Shown: piece by piece, positions 1-5,810 of the stretch
How positions within the stretch are numbered: the first letter of the stretch is position 1
Layout of the letters: each line of letters opens with the position of its first letter
From: Chloroflexota bacterium
GTDB lineage: Bacteria > Chloroflexota > Anaerolineae > Aggregatilineales > Phototrophicaceae
Reading direction: 5' to 3'
Length of the DNA: 7,312 nt
Assembly (NCBI GenBank): GCA_010092805.1
Contig: JAADYY010000181.1
Span: 1 to 7,312 of the forward strand
Position numbers and translations under genes: made by a program
Notes under the pieces: generated by a model
Database searches by the model: none
Seen by the model: only the letters and a program-made list of their open reading frames with translations
What the model was told of the DNA's origin: nothing

Positions 1-15
1 AAGAAATAAATTTAA

Positions 16-91
16 CGAGAGGGTAGACGCACATCTCAACACCCCAATCCACTGTATTTGGGCTACTGAGATACCGCTACCCTCGTTTTTT
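16..91. terminator. Long imperfect hairpin, probable bidirectional terminator
   Basis: The sequence shows nested inverted repeats: 19-26 pairs with 77-84 (GAGGGTAG/CTACCCTC), 28-29 with 75-76, 33-38 with 67-72 (ATCTCA/TGAGAT) and 43-47 with 58-62 (CCCAA/TTGGG). Small internal loops separate the stems and there is a 10-nt apical loop. On the plus strand the structure is followed at once by six T (86-91). On the minus strand it is preceded by those A residues and followed by a T-rich tail (positions 15 down to 1). That is the form of a bidirectional intrinsic terminator. It would end the minus-strand lasso precursor transcript and any plus-strand transcript entering from the left. The interrupted stem is unusual for a simple terminator, so a structured small RNA or mobile-repeat remnant is an alternative. 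Confidence 0.55.
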
Positions 92-118
92 CCCTGATTG
101 AATGTGCATAAGATCATC

Positions 119-140
119 GTGAGCGCCCGGAGGCGCTCAC
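119..140 (-). terminator. Perfect 9-bp hairpin just after the lasso precursor stop
   Basis: Positions 119-127 (GTGAGCGCC) pair perfectly with 132-140 (GGCGCTCAC) around a 4-nt loop. The hairpin starts 7 nt after the precursor stop codon on the minus strand. There is no run of U behind it on either strand, so it is not a textbook intrinsic terminator. A 3' stabilising hairpin for the short precursor mRNA, or the first part of a tandem terminator with the 16-91 element, is equally plausible. Confidence 0.5.
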
Positions 141-147
141 CCGGTGC

Positions 148-339
148 CTAACTGAAGCCACTCCCTGGGTCGTCCTGGCGTGTGAAAGCGCCGTCCGCAA
201 ACGGCCCGCCGACGATTGCCTGGGTGATGTCCTGCATGGTACCATGCACGATCAAACGCGGCTTTTCGTAAGTGCTCTTCTCCTCACGATGCGTGGTCTG
301 ATCGTGAGTTGGGTTCATGGACTGCATCTCTACGCTCAT
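148..339 (-). CDS. Lasso peptide precursor (A protein)
   Basis: A 63-residue ribosomally made precursor of a lasso peptide. The leader (residues 1-40) carries the family recognition motif Tyr24-x-x-Pro27 followed by Leu29 and Gly33, which in characterised systems binds the RRE (B1/E) protein. It ends Thr39-Gln40, placing the conserved Thr at the penultimate leader position. The predicted core is residues 41-63 (23 aa) and begins AIVGGPFAD. Ala41 would give the free amine and Asp49, exactly core position 9, the side-chain carboxylate for the macrolactam ring. No other Asp or Glu lies at core positions 7-9. The 14-residue tail contains Arg54, Asp56, Asp57, Pro58, Phe52 and Phe62; there is no Cys, so this would be class II. 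The start is supported by GAGGTG six bases upstream. The gene lies downstream of the cyclase on the same strand, with its own promoter-like site. The recognition motif, Thr and ring spacing are seen; the modification is inferred. Confidence 0.87.
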   Translation of the reverse strand: MSVEMQSMNPTHDQTTHREEKSTYEKPRLIVHGTMQDITQAIVGGPFADGAFTRQDDPGSGFS

Positions 340-345
340 TAATTA

Positions 346-351
346 CACCTC
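346..351 (-). promoter_or_regulatory. Ribosome binding site of the lasso precursor
   Basis: GAGGTG on the minus strand, six bases (TAATTA) before the ATG at 339. It fixes the first Met rather than Met5 or Met8 as the likely start of the precursor. Confidence 0.65.
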
Positions 352-375
352 ACATGCGGCAGTGGGAATACCAAC

Positions 376-404
376 ATTATATCCAGGTTGGGGTCGAGAT
401 GCAA
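376..404 (-). promoter_or_regulatory. Promoter of the lasso precursor
   Basis: On the minus strand a perfect -10 hexamer TATAAT (381-376) lies 17 bp from TTGCAT (404-399), which keeps the TTG of a -35 box. The upstream 405-430 stretch is very AT-rich, like an UP element. Transcription would start near 369, giving a leader of about 30 nt that contains the GAGGTG site. Inverted arms CCAAC (371-375) and GTTGG (387-391) bracket the -10 box and could be an operator. This would let the precursor be expressed independently of, and more strongly than, the upstream cyclase. Confidence 0.55.
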
Positions 405-462
405 TCAATATATACAAATAAATGAATTTAAATGTCGTCTTGAGCAGAAATGCAACCATGAT

Positions 463-2478
463 TCACCGCCGCAGCCAGGCCGCCAGAGTCGCGGCGCGGC
501 GCACCGAACGCGCCCAATATTCTCGCGCTGGCAGCAGATGCAGCCGTGTGTAAGGTGCCGAAGCCAGCAATTCGGCGTAGATTTCGTACAGTTTTGGCAT
601 ATCAAGGTAAGGTTCGAGGATCGCGTGGTCGTGCAGCCGCGCATCCAAAAACGGCTTGTCCACCACGAACATGCCTTGATTAATGCTTGGTGTGAAATCT
701 GTTTTGTCAGTGCGCCATTGGATGGCTGGCGGCAGAACCGTCTCCATTGCAACGCGCAAGATCCGGCGGCTCCACCCGTGACGAAGCTTTTGCGTTGGCG
801 GCAGCGCCAAACAGAACTCCACCAACCGCTTGTCTCGAAAGGGATGCCGGGTCTCGATGTGCCAGGCTGCTGCAGCGTGCCCATTTTCCTCAAGCACATG
901 CTGATGCCCAGCGCCAAGCAGATCGCGGCGATGTTGTTCGCGTTCGGTGCGGGGGATAAACGCGGCTTGTGCCTGATTCAACGTTCGCGCATGATCGTTC
1001 AGCCCAATTGCGGCAGCGAACTGTGACGCGATGGTCGGGTTCACGATGTCCGGGGCTGCTTCAAGCAGCTCGCCGCCGCGCAGCCGTCGCCAACTGTTTA
1101 GAAGGGGGGGGGGCAGCAGCGGCGTGTTGCTCTTGCGCACCAGGCGGGCGAATGAGGTGTCGGTCAGGCTTGCGACTGCGCGGATGTCCGCAAACCAGCG
1201 CCTCAAGTGACCGTGCTGCAAGCGATCAGTCAGGTAGGTGAGGGTGTAGCGGTTGAGATACCATTTATACGAATTGTTGAAATGGGCAGCTAACGCTGAA
1301 GTCTCCGCGATGAACGTCTGCCACTGATTGGTATGCATCAACTCGTAAAGGTAACCGGTGCCGTGTGAAACGGTGGTATCGCCGTCGTCGCCGTCGAGCA
1401 GTACACGCACACCCTGCGCATGGGCGCTTTCGTACAGCGCCCAGAATACCGATGGATTGGTGGTGCGCAGCAGTTCATCCTGATAGGCGAATAGCGCATC
1501 GACTGCGCCAAACGGGCTTGGCTCGGGGACATTCGTATGTGCGATCCCGCCGCCTGCGAGCACCATCTGCACGTAGGCGCTTTCATCACGTTCGGGGAGC
1601 TGCGCATCGCTGTAGAAGGTGTACAGCGATGCGCTGGTGGTTTGTTTGAGCAAATTGCGGGCTGTGCAAGCCACCGCCGACGAATCCAACCCGCCGCTGA
1701 GCAGCGACCCGACCGGATACGCGCTGCGCAGCCGACAACGCACAGCTTCCTCAAAATGTGTGCGGAAGGCTTCGGCATAAGCGGCATCCGACTCGAGGCG
1801 AATTTCGTGGGTGAGGTCTGGCTGCCAGTAGCGCTGCTGACGCGCACCGTCTTTATCGATCATCAGCCAGGTGGCTGGCGGCAGCCGCCGGATGTGACGG
1901 TAACACGTCGACTCGGTATCACCGTAAAAACCCAAAATGTCGGCCAGATACACCCCAATCTGGAATGCGTCGAGGTCGGCAGGGACTTCGGGAAGCGCCA
2001 ACAACGCCTTGATCTCGGAGCCAAACGCGAACAACCGCGCGCTGTGGTGATAGTAAAAGGGGCGTACACCAAAATGATCACGGGCACAGAACAGACGCTG
2101 CGCGCGTTCATCCCAGATGGCAAACGCAAAATCCCCAATGAGTTGTTCGGGGCAAGTTGTGCCCCAACGGATGTAGGCGGCCAGAAGCAGATAACTGTCC
2201 GGCGTTGACTGCGGCAAATCCAACGCCGCGAGCAATTCCGTCCGGTTATCGATGCGCGCATCCGCTGTGATCACGTGCTCGGCGTGCGCGAATGGCTGTG
2301 TTTCGTGCAGCGCTTCGGGGGTGGTGCGCAGCATTGCATGACCCAACGTTGCAGTGCCGCCCAACCAGAGCGCTGATGCGTCGGGGCCGCGATGACCGAC
2401 CCGATCCAGCATGGCGCTCACCGCCGCGCGCGTTGGCAGATCGCCATCTAAACTCAGTGTTCCAACAATGGCACTCAT
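463..2478 (-). CDS. Lasso peptide cyclase, asparagine synthetase-like (C protein)
   Basis: A 671-residue homologue of AsnB-type asparagine synthetase. In lasso pathways this enzyme adenylates the core Asp/Glu side chain with ATP and closes the macrolactam with the core N-terminus. The N-terminal glutaminase-like domain (about 1-210) has HRGPD (29-33), GDFAFAIWD (115-123) and RDHFGVRPFYY (133-143). It begins Met-Ser-Ala-Ile rather than Met-Cys-Gly-Ile, so the glutamine-hydrolysing Cys is absent, as is usual for lasso cyclases and not for AsnB. The synthetase domain has the PP-loop SGGLDSS (261-267) and LLDGDDGD...SHG (360-373), the lasso-cyclase version of the second ATP/Mg motif. The C-terminal part contains RHPFRDKRLVEF, also typical. 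I chose the ATG at 2478, where homology begins; an in-frame ATG at 2571 adds 31 unrelated residues and has no ribosome site. A run of ten C occurs in the coding strand. The precursor gene follows on the same strand. Confidence 0.93.
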   Translation of the reverse strand: MSAIVGTLSLDGDLPTRAAVSAMLDRVGHRGPDASALWLGGTATLGHAMLRTTPEALHETQPFAHAEHVITADARIDNRTELLAALDLPQSTPDSYLLLAAYIRWGTTCPEQLIGDFAFAIWDERAQRLFCARDHFGVRPFYYHHSARLFAFGSEIKALLALPEVPADLDAFQIGVYLADILGFYGDTESTCYRHIRRLPPATWLMIDKDGARQQRYWQPDLTHEIRLESDAAYAEAFRTHFEEAVRCRLRSAYPVGSLLSGGLDSSAVACTARNLLKQTTSASLYTFYSDAQLPERDESAYVQMVLAGGGIAHTNVPEPSPFGAVDALFAYQDELLRTTNPSVFWALYESAHAQGVRVLLDGDDGDTTVSHGTGYLYELMHTNQWQTFIAETSALAAHFNNSYKWYLNRYTLTYLTDRLQHGHLRRWFADIRAVASLTDTSFARLVRKSNTPLLPPPLLNSWRRLRGGELLEAAPDIVNPTIASQFAAAIGLNDHARTLNQAQAAFIPRTEREQHRRDLLGAGHQHVLEENGHAAAAWHIETRHPFRDKRLVEFCLALPPTQKLRHGWSRRILRVAMETVLPPAIQWRTDKTDFTPSINQGMFVVDKPFLDARLHDHAILEPYLDMPKLYEIYAELLASAPYTRLHLLPAREYWARSVRRAATLAAWLRR
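1104..1113. repeat. Homopolymer G10/C10 tract inside the cyclase gene
   Basis: Ten consecutive G on the plus strand, read as CCC CCC CCC C in the cyclase and giving the Pro-Pro-Pro in LLPPPLLNS near residues 456-458. The reading frame is intact across it. It is the longest G/C homopolymer I see in the window and is the sort of tract that slips during replication. Confidence 0.9.
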
Positions 2479-2512
2479 GGCGCGTGATCGCCCCCATTTG
2501 CAAACCTGCTGC

Positions 2513-2542
2513 ATTCTAGCGGCAAATGGCGTCAGTGCCCAA
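2513..2542 (-). promoter_or_regulatory. Possible promoter of the lasso cyclase
   Basis: On the minus strand TAGAAT (2518-2513, five of six matches to TATAAT) lies 18 bp from TTGGGC (2542-2537, TTG kept). Transcription from about 2506 would begin downstream of the ATG at 2571, which supports 2478 as the translation start and leaves a leader of about 28 nt. The hexamers are only moderately good. Confidence 0.35.
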
Positions 2543-2575
2543 TCCGTGTGCAGCTGCGGAATTGTGCTCATACAG

Positions 2576-2584
2576 TGCTATACT
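2576..2584 (+). promoter_or_regulatory. Possible extended -10 promoter of the aldo-keto reductase
   Basis: TGCTATACT on the plus strand is a TG-n extended -10 element with hexamer TATACT (2579-2584), about 40 bp before the ATG at 2626. No good -35 box is seen, which extended -10 promoters tolerate. The pentamer GTGCT occurs twice, 11 bp apart (2564 and 2575), and the palindrome GCAGCTGC lies at 2550-2557. Either could be a regulator site in this divergent region. Confidence 0.4.
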
Positions 2585-2625
2585 CTGAGCGGAGAACATG
2601 GATAAAAACTGTAAAAGGTCTTGTG

Positions 2626-3645
2626 ATGACGTTACCTGACTCCGCCTACCGTCAATTCACCCCGGATATGCGTATCTGCCGTGTGCTGAACGGCATGTGG
2701 CAGGTTTCGGGTGCGCACGGCTCCATCGATCCCGGTAACGCCGTCGGCAGCATGATCGGCTATCACGATGCCGGCTTCACAACCTGGGATCTGGCCGATC
2801 ATTATGGCCCCGCCGAAGATTTCATCGGCGCATTCCGGCAGCAGCTCGCGGCTGCACACGGCGAAGCAGCCGTGGCGTCGATGCAGGCGTTCACCAAATG
2901 GGTACCGCGCCCCGTCACTATGAGCCGTGCCACCGTTGAACGGGCGGTGGAGGTGTCATTGCAACGGATGCAGGTTCAGACTTTGGATTTGCTCCAATTC
3001 CACTGGTGGGAATATGGCAACCCAGCCTACCTAGACGCACTCAAACACCTGGCTGACCTGCGTGATGAGGGCAAGCTACGGCATGTGGCGTTGACCAATT
3101 TCGATACTGAACATCTGGCACGCATCACGGAGGCTGGGATTCGGATCGTCTCGAATCAGGTGCAGTTTTCCCTGATTGATCGGCGGCCAGAAGTCAAAAT
3201 GCTCGCGTATTGTGAAGCGCACGACATTCAACTGCTGACGTATGGCACCCTCTGCGGCGGTTTGCTTTCGGAGCGCTATCTTGATCAGCCGGAACCCGGC
3301 TACAGCACGCTCAACACTGCCAGCTTGCGCAAATACAAGCAGATGATCGATGTGTGGGGCGGTTGGGGGCTGTTCCAGCGCTTGCTGGCAACCCTCAAGC
3401 AAATCGCCGAGCGGCACGAGCGCAGCATCGCCAATGTGGCCACGCGCTACATCCTCGATAAGCCGTCTGTCGCTGGCGTGATTGCGGGTGCGCGCCTCGG
3501 TATTTCGGATCATCGGGCGGATAACGCGCGCGTCTTCGATTTCACGTTGAGCACCGCCGATCTTGACGCGATCCAGGAAGTCACCGCTCAAACGCGCGAT
3601 CTGTTTCAACGCATCGGCGATTGTGGTGACGAATACCGCCGCTGA
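2626..3645 (+). CDS. Aldo/keto reductase family oxidoreductase
   Basis: A 339-residue NAD(P)H-dependent oxidoreductase of the aldo-keto reductase superfamily, which reduces carbonyl groups (or oxidises the alcohol) in a cytosolic TIM barrel. The catalytic tetrad is visible: Asp55 and Tyr60 in WDLADHYG, Lys91 in FTKW and His126 in LLQFHWWEY. Later barrel segments LRHVALTNF, IVSNQVQFSL and LLTYGTLCGGLLS fit the family order, as does the C-terminal cofactor-binding part around GVIAGAR. Length is normal for the family. I take the ATG at 2626, with AAAAGG seven bases upstream; an in-frame ATG at 2548 would add 26 unconserved residues and start inside the promoter region. It is divergent from the lasso cyclase. 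The substrate cannot be read from sequence. A role in the lasso pathway is possible only by proximity, and I consider a general sugar or aldehyde reductase more likely. Confidence 0.92.
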   Translation: MTLPDSAYRQFTPDMRICRVLNGMWQVSGAHGSIDPGNAVGSMIGYHDAGFTTWDLADHYGPAEDFIGAFRQQLAAAHGEAAVASMQAFTKWVPRPVTMSRATVERAVEVSLQRMQVQTLDLLQFHWWEYGNPAYLDALKHLADLRDEGKLRHVALTNFDTEHLARITEAGIRIVSNQVQFSLIDRRPEVKMLAYCEAHDIQLLTYGTLCGGLLSERYLDQPEPGYSTLNTASLRKYKQMIDVWGGWGLFQRLLATLKQIAERHERSIANVATRYILDKPSVAGVIAGARLGISDHRADNARVFDFTLSTADLDAIQEVTAQTRDLFQRIGDCGDEYRR

Positions 3646-3653
3646 CCCGGTAA

Positions 3654-3674
3654 GCCGCTCATGCGGCCCGCATG
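3654..3674 (+). terminator. Weak hairpins after the aldo-keto reductase
   Basis: Two mutually exclusive small hairpins: GCCGC (3654-3658) with GCGGC (3663-3667), and CATGCG (3660-3665) with CGCATG (3669-3674). They begin 8 nt after the stop. There is no U run, so termination here is uncertain. The overlapping alternative pairings are the only notable point. Confidence 0.25.
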
Positions 3675-3729
3675 TTGGGCAATTTCACAAACTCACATTG
3701 GTAATCTCAACCACCACAAATCCGAATTA

Positions 3730-3759
3730 TTGGGTACATTTTTGCTGCAATGTTATTTT
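3730..3759 (+). promoter_or_regulatory. Possible promoter of the Lrp/AsnC regulator
   Basis: TTGGGT (3730-3735) lies 18 bp before TATTTT (3754-3759), which is preceded by TG-T as in an extended -10. The region 3675-3790 is clearly more AT-rich than the genes beside it. TTGG-containing elements recur at 3675, 3698 and 3730 and could be regulator half-sites, since Lrp-family proteins often control their own gene. Spacing to the ATG at 3790 is reasonable. Confidence 0.35.
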
Positions 3760-3789
3760 GTTTGCTTAGCTCAATAGAAAAGCAGATTT

Positions 3790-4272
3790 ATGAAAGATTC
3801 TTCATCAGAAAAAGTGATCGATGACATTGATAAGGCCATTTTGCGCGAATTACAGGCGGATTGTTCCATTAGCAATGTCGAACTCGCGCGCCGTGTCTCG
3901 CTCTCGCCGCCGGCTGTCCACGCCCGGATCAAACGGTTGGATGAGTTGGGGTATTTTCGCGGCTACGTGGCGCTGCTCGACCGTGAAAAAGTCGGTTTCG
4001 ACATGCTCTGCCTGGTCAACGTGAGTTTGCAGCTTGATGATCCCGAACACGTCAATAGCTTTCGGGATGTCGTGAGCCAGCTGCCTGAAGTGCTCGAATG
4101 CTATTTTCTGACGGGGGATTTTGACTATTTACTCAAGGTTGTTGTCCGCAGCCGGAAAGATTTGGAGCGCTTTTTGCGCGACACATTGACGAGCATCCCC
4201 GGCGTTGAACGGATTTCGACGAGTCTTGTGCTCGGCGAGGTTAAATCGACCACCGCGCTTCCCCTGGAGTAG
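3790..4272 (+). CDS. Lrp/AsnC family transcriptional regulator
   Basis: A 160-residue DNA-binding regulator with the two usual Lrp/AsnC domains. The N-terminal winged helix-turn-helix begins DDIDKAILRELQADC (12 onward), with the recognition region SNVELARRVSLSPPAVHARIK near 28-48. The C-terminal RAM (ligand-binding, oligomerisation) domain covers about 68-150 and includes LTGDFDYLLKV at 107-117 and the closing EVKSTTALPLE. Length is typical. Family members form octamers and respond to amino acids or related metabolites; the effector here is not predictable. The ribosome site is weak (AGAAAAG at 3776-3782), but homology starts right after the ATG. It lies 46 bp before the beta-helix gene on the same strand with no terminator between, so the two may be co-transcribed. 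It could also act on the divergent or upstream genes, but nothing in the sequence shows this directly. Confidence 0.95.
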   Translation: MKDSSSEKVIDDIDKAILRELQADCSISNVELARRVSLSPPAVHARIKRLDELGYFRGYVALLDREKVGFDMLCLVNVSLQLDDPEHVNSFRDVVSQLPEVLECYFLTGDFDYLLKVVVRSRKDLERFLRDTLTSIPGVERISTSLVLGEVKSTTALPLE

Positions 4273-4310
4273 TTGCCTGGATAGTTGCGAAGAGAATACT
4301 GAGCGATTTG

Positions 4311-4315
4311 AGGAG
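4311..4315 (+). promoter_or_regulatory. Ribosome binding site deciding the beta-helix gene start
   Basis: AGGAG lies three bases before an ATG at 4319 and six bases before a second, adjacent ATG at 4322. The spacing favours the second, and the difference is one residue. It rules out the in-frame ATG at 4205, which lies inside the regulator gene. Confidence 0.7.
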
Positions 4316-4321
4316 AATATG

Positions 4322-5044
4322 ATGTTGCATGTACGCGATTTTTTCGATCTGAGCGCGACCGAACACGCCGCGCTGTTTGCCGAGACCACCTATGTCTGGG
4401 AAGCACTGACTAAAATTGGCGATTACATCAAAATGCGTCTGGCGGATGATTTGCCGTCGAACGCGGAGACCTTAGCGCTGCACCCCACAACGGTTCTGAG
4501 TGGTGACATCCATGTGGGTGAGGGTACCAAGATCGACCCCTGTGTTTACATCGAAGGCCCGGCGATCATTGGCCGCAACTGTGAAATCCGGCATGGGGCG
4601 TATTTGCGCGGCAACGTGATTCTGGGCGATGGGGTGACTATCGGGCACACGAGCGAACTCAAAAACACCGTCATGCTGGAGGGCGCGGCGGCACCGCATT
4701 TTGCCTATTTGGGGGATAGTTTGCTGGGGGCGCGCGTCAATTTGGGGGCGGGGACGAAGCTCTCGAACCTGGCGGTGACCTCAAGAAAAGATCCGGTGAC
4801 CGACCGACGCCCAACCGTCGCCCTCGATATTGACGGACGCCGCGTCGATACCGGGTTGACGAAAATCGGTGCGATTCTGGGTGACGACGCGCAGACGGGG
4901 TGCAACTGCGTCACCAACCCCGGCTGCTTGATCGGGCCGCGCACATTGGTTTATGCGCTGGTTTCGCTGGCGAAGGGTTACTATCCGCCGGATCAGGTCA
5001 TCAAGCTGCGCCAGCAAACCGAAACCGTGCCGCGCCGCCCGTAG
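4322..5044 (+). CDS. Left-handed beta-helix (hexapeptide-repeat) sugar acyltransferase-like protein, GlmU C-terminal type
   Basis: A 240-residue protein with an alpha-helical N-terminal segment (about 1-45) and then a left-handed parallel beta-helix. Hexapeptide repeats run from about residue 56 (TTVLSGDIHVGEGTKIDP) through IIGRNCEIRHGAYLRGNVILGDG. The block GHTSELKN (108-115), PHFAYLGDS (125-133) and NLGAGTKLSNL (140-150) matches the acetyltransferase half of GlmU and of archaeal-type bifunctional sugar-1-phosphate nucleotidyltransferases. His109 and the PHxxYxGDS and NLGAGT motifs are the family hallmarks. By family this would be a trimeric enzyme acting on an amino-sugar or sugar phosphate with acetyl-CoA. 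There is no nucleotidyltransferase domain in this protein, but a matching stand-alone one is encoded convergently 9 bp away. Substrate and actual activity are inferred; a non-catalytic partner role is possible. Confidence 0.88.
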   Translation: MLHVRDFFDLSATEHAALFAETTYVWEALTKIGDYIKMRLADDLPSNAETLALHPTTVLSGDIHVGEGTKIDPCVYIEGPAIIGRNCEIRHGAYLRGNVILGDGVTIGHTSELKNTVMLEGAAAPHFAYLGDSLLGARVNLGAGTKLSNLAVTSRKDPVTDRRPTVALDIDGRRVDTGLTKIGAILGDDAQTGCNCVTNPGCLIGPRTLVYALVSLAKGYYPPDQVIKLRQQTETVPRRP

Positions 5045-5053
5045 CGGATAGAT

Positions 5054-5776
5054 TTAGCGCGTGGGATCTGCGCCGTCGAACATCAATGCCTGCAAATCGA
5101 GATCCTGCGCGGTGGCCAGGTCGTCCGGCGTGCCGATGGGTCGCCAGAAAGGCGTTGGGACAACCGCGACGTTTTCACGGGCGGCCAGCCACGTCACGTA
5201 ATCGGTGATCTCATATTCGCCGCGCTCGGAAAGCGGTAGATCATACGAAAAGATCGAGCGGTTGAACTTGTAACCGCCGATGTTGACTTTGACGGGGGGC
5301 GGATAGGTGCCTGCGGGCGGCTTTTCGTGCAAGCGTATCAGGTTACCGTGCGTGTCGGTGACGGCCACACCGTATTTCGATGCGTCGTCGCGCTCAACCG
5401 TCAGAATTCCGAGCGGTGTTTGGGCGAGTTGCGCGACGGCTGTGGCGCTGTAGAGGTCGTCGCCGTTTAGCACGATGAATTCGTCACTTTCCAAATGCGG
5501 TTGGCAGCATTGCAGCGCGTGCCCGGTGCCGAGCGGCTCTGGGAGTTGTTCGACGAGATGATAGCGCGCGATGATCTGCTGCTGGGCCATGAACGTTTCG
5601 ATGTGTTCCTTCAGGTACTTGACGACGATCAAGACCTGATCGACGGTTGGGGGCAAGCTCAGCAGCGACCACGCCAGGATAGGGCGTCCTTGCACATGCA
5701 GCAGCGGCTTGGGCGTGTCCTGCGTCAGCGGCATCATGCGTGTGCCTTTGCCGCCTGCCAGAATGATCGCATCCAT
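5054..5776 (-). CDS. NDP-sugar pyrophosphorylase (sugar-1-phosphate nucleotidyltransferase)
   Basis: A 240-residue enzyme of the nucleotidyltransferase family that joins a sugar-1-phosphate to an NTP, releasing pyrophosphate. Visible motifs: the NTP-binding signature LAGGKGTRMMPLT...PKPLL (6-26), LGTGHAL (82-88) in the base/sugar pocket, NGDDLY (104-109) with the Mg-binding Asp, SKYGV (133-137), EKP (151-153), NIGGY (165-169), RGEYEITD (185-192) and WRPIGTPDDL (211-220). It ends shortly after the catalytic domain, without a beta-helix tail, unlike GlmU. The nucleotide and sugar (glucose, mannose or GlcNAc) cannot be settled from motifs; the upstream phosphohexomutase on the same strand suggests hexose-1-phosphate. 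It begins 34 bp after that gene's stop, so they are probably one operon. A GGG-containing purine stretch (GAAAGGG) lies 11 bases before the ATG, a rather long spacing. Confidence 0.92.
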   Translation of the reverse strand: MDAIILAGGKGTRMMPLTQDTPKPLLHVQGRPILAWSLLSLPPTVDQVLIVVKYLKEHIETFMAQQQIIARYHLVEQLPEPLGTGHALQCCQPHLESDEFIVLNGDDLYSATAVAQLAQTPLGILTVERDDASKYGVAVTDTHGNLIRLHEKPPAGTYPPPVKVNIGGYKFNRSIFSYDLPLSERGEYEITDYVTWLAARENVAVVPTPFWRPIGTPDDLATAQDLDLQALMFDGADPTR

Positions 5777-5810
5777 CGGTTGATCTACCCTTTCACAACA
5801 GCGGATCGCA

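Noticed and set aside
16..91. Integron attC site or CRISPR-like repeat
   Set aside because: The stems are interrupted, but no core-site motifs, recombinase gene or repeated units are seen. A terminator with U tracts explains it better.
388..1026. 212-codon open frame on the plus strand
   Set aside because: It lies antisense to the cyclase C-terminal half. The composition is low in recognisable motifs, and it begins inside the precursor promoter region.
1365..1410. Repetitive GTCGTCGCCGTCG-like stretch
   Set aside because: It encodes the cyclase DGDDGD metal/ATP motif; the repetition follows from Asp and Gly codons.
1537..2208. 223-codon open frame on the plus strand
   Set aside because: It is antisense to the well-conserved cyclase, with no ribosome site or family motifs.
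463..2478. Housekeeping glutamine-dependent asparagine synthetase
   Set aside because: The N-terminal Cys is replaced by Ser, the second ATP motif is the DGDDGD...SHG lasso form, and a lasso precursor is next door.
2479..2571. N-terminal extension of the cyclase to an ATG at 2571
   Set aside because: The extra 31 residues do not match the family, no ribosome site precedes that ATG, and the better promoter-like site lies downstream of it.
3076..3609. 177-codon open frame on the minus strand
   Set aside because: It is the antisense shadow of the aldo-keto reductase, whose catalytic motifs are intact.
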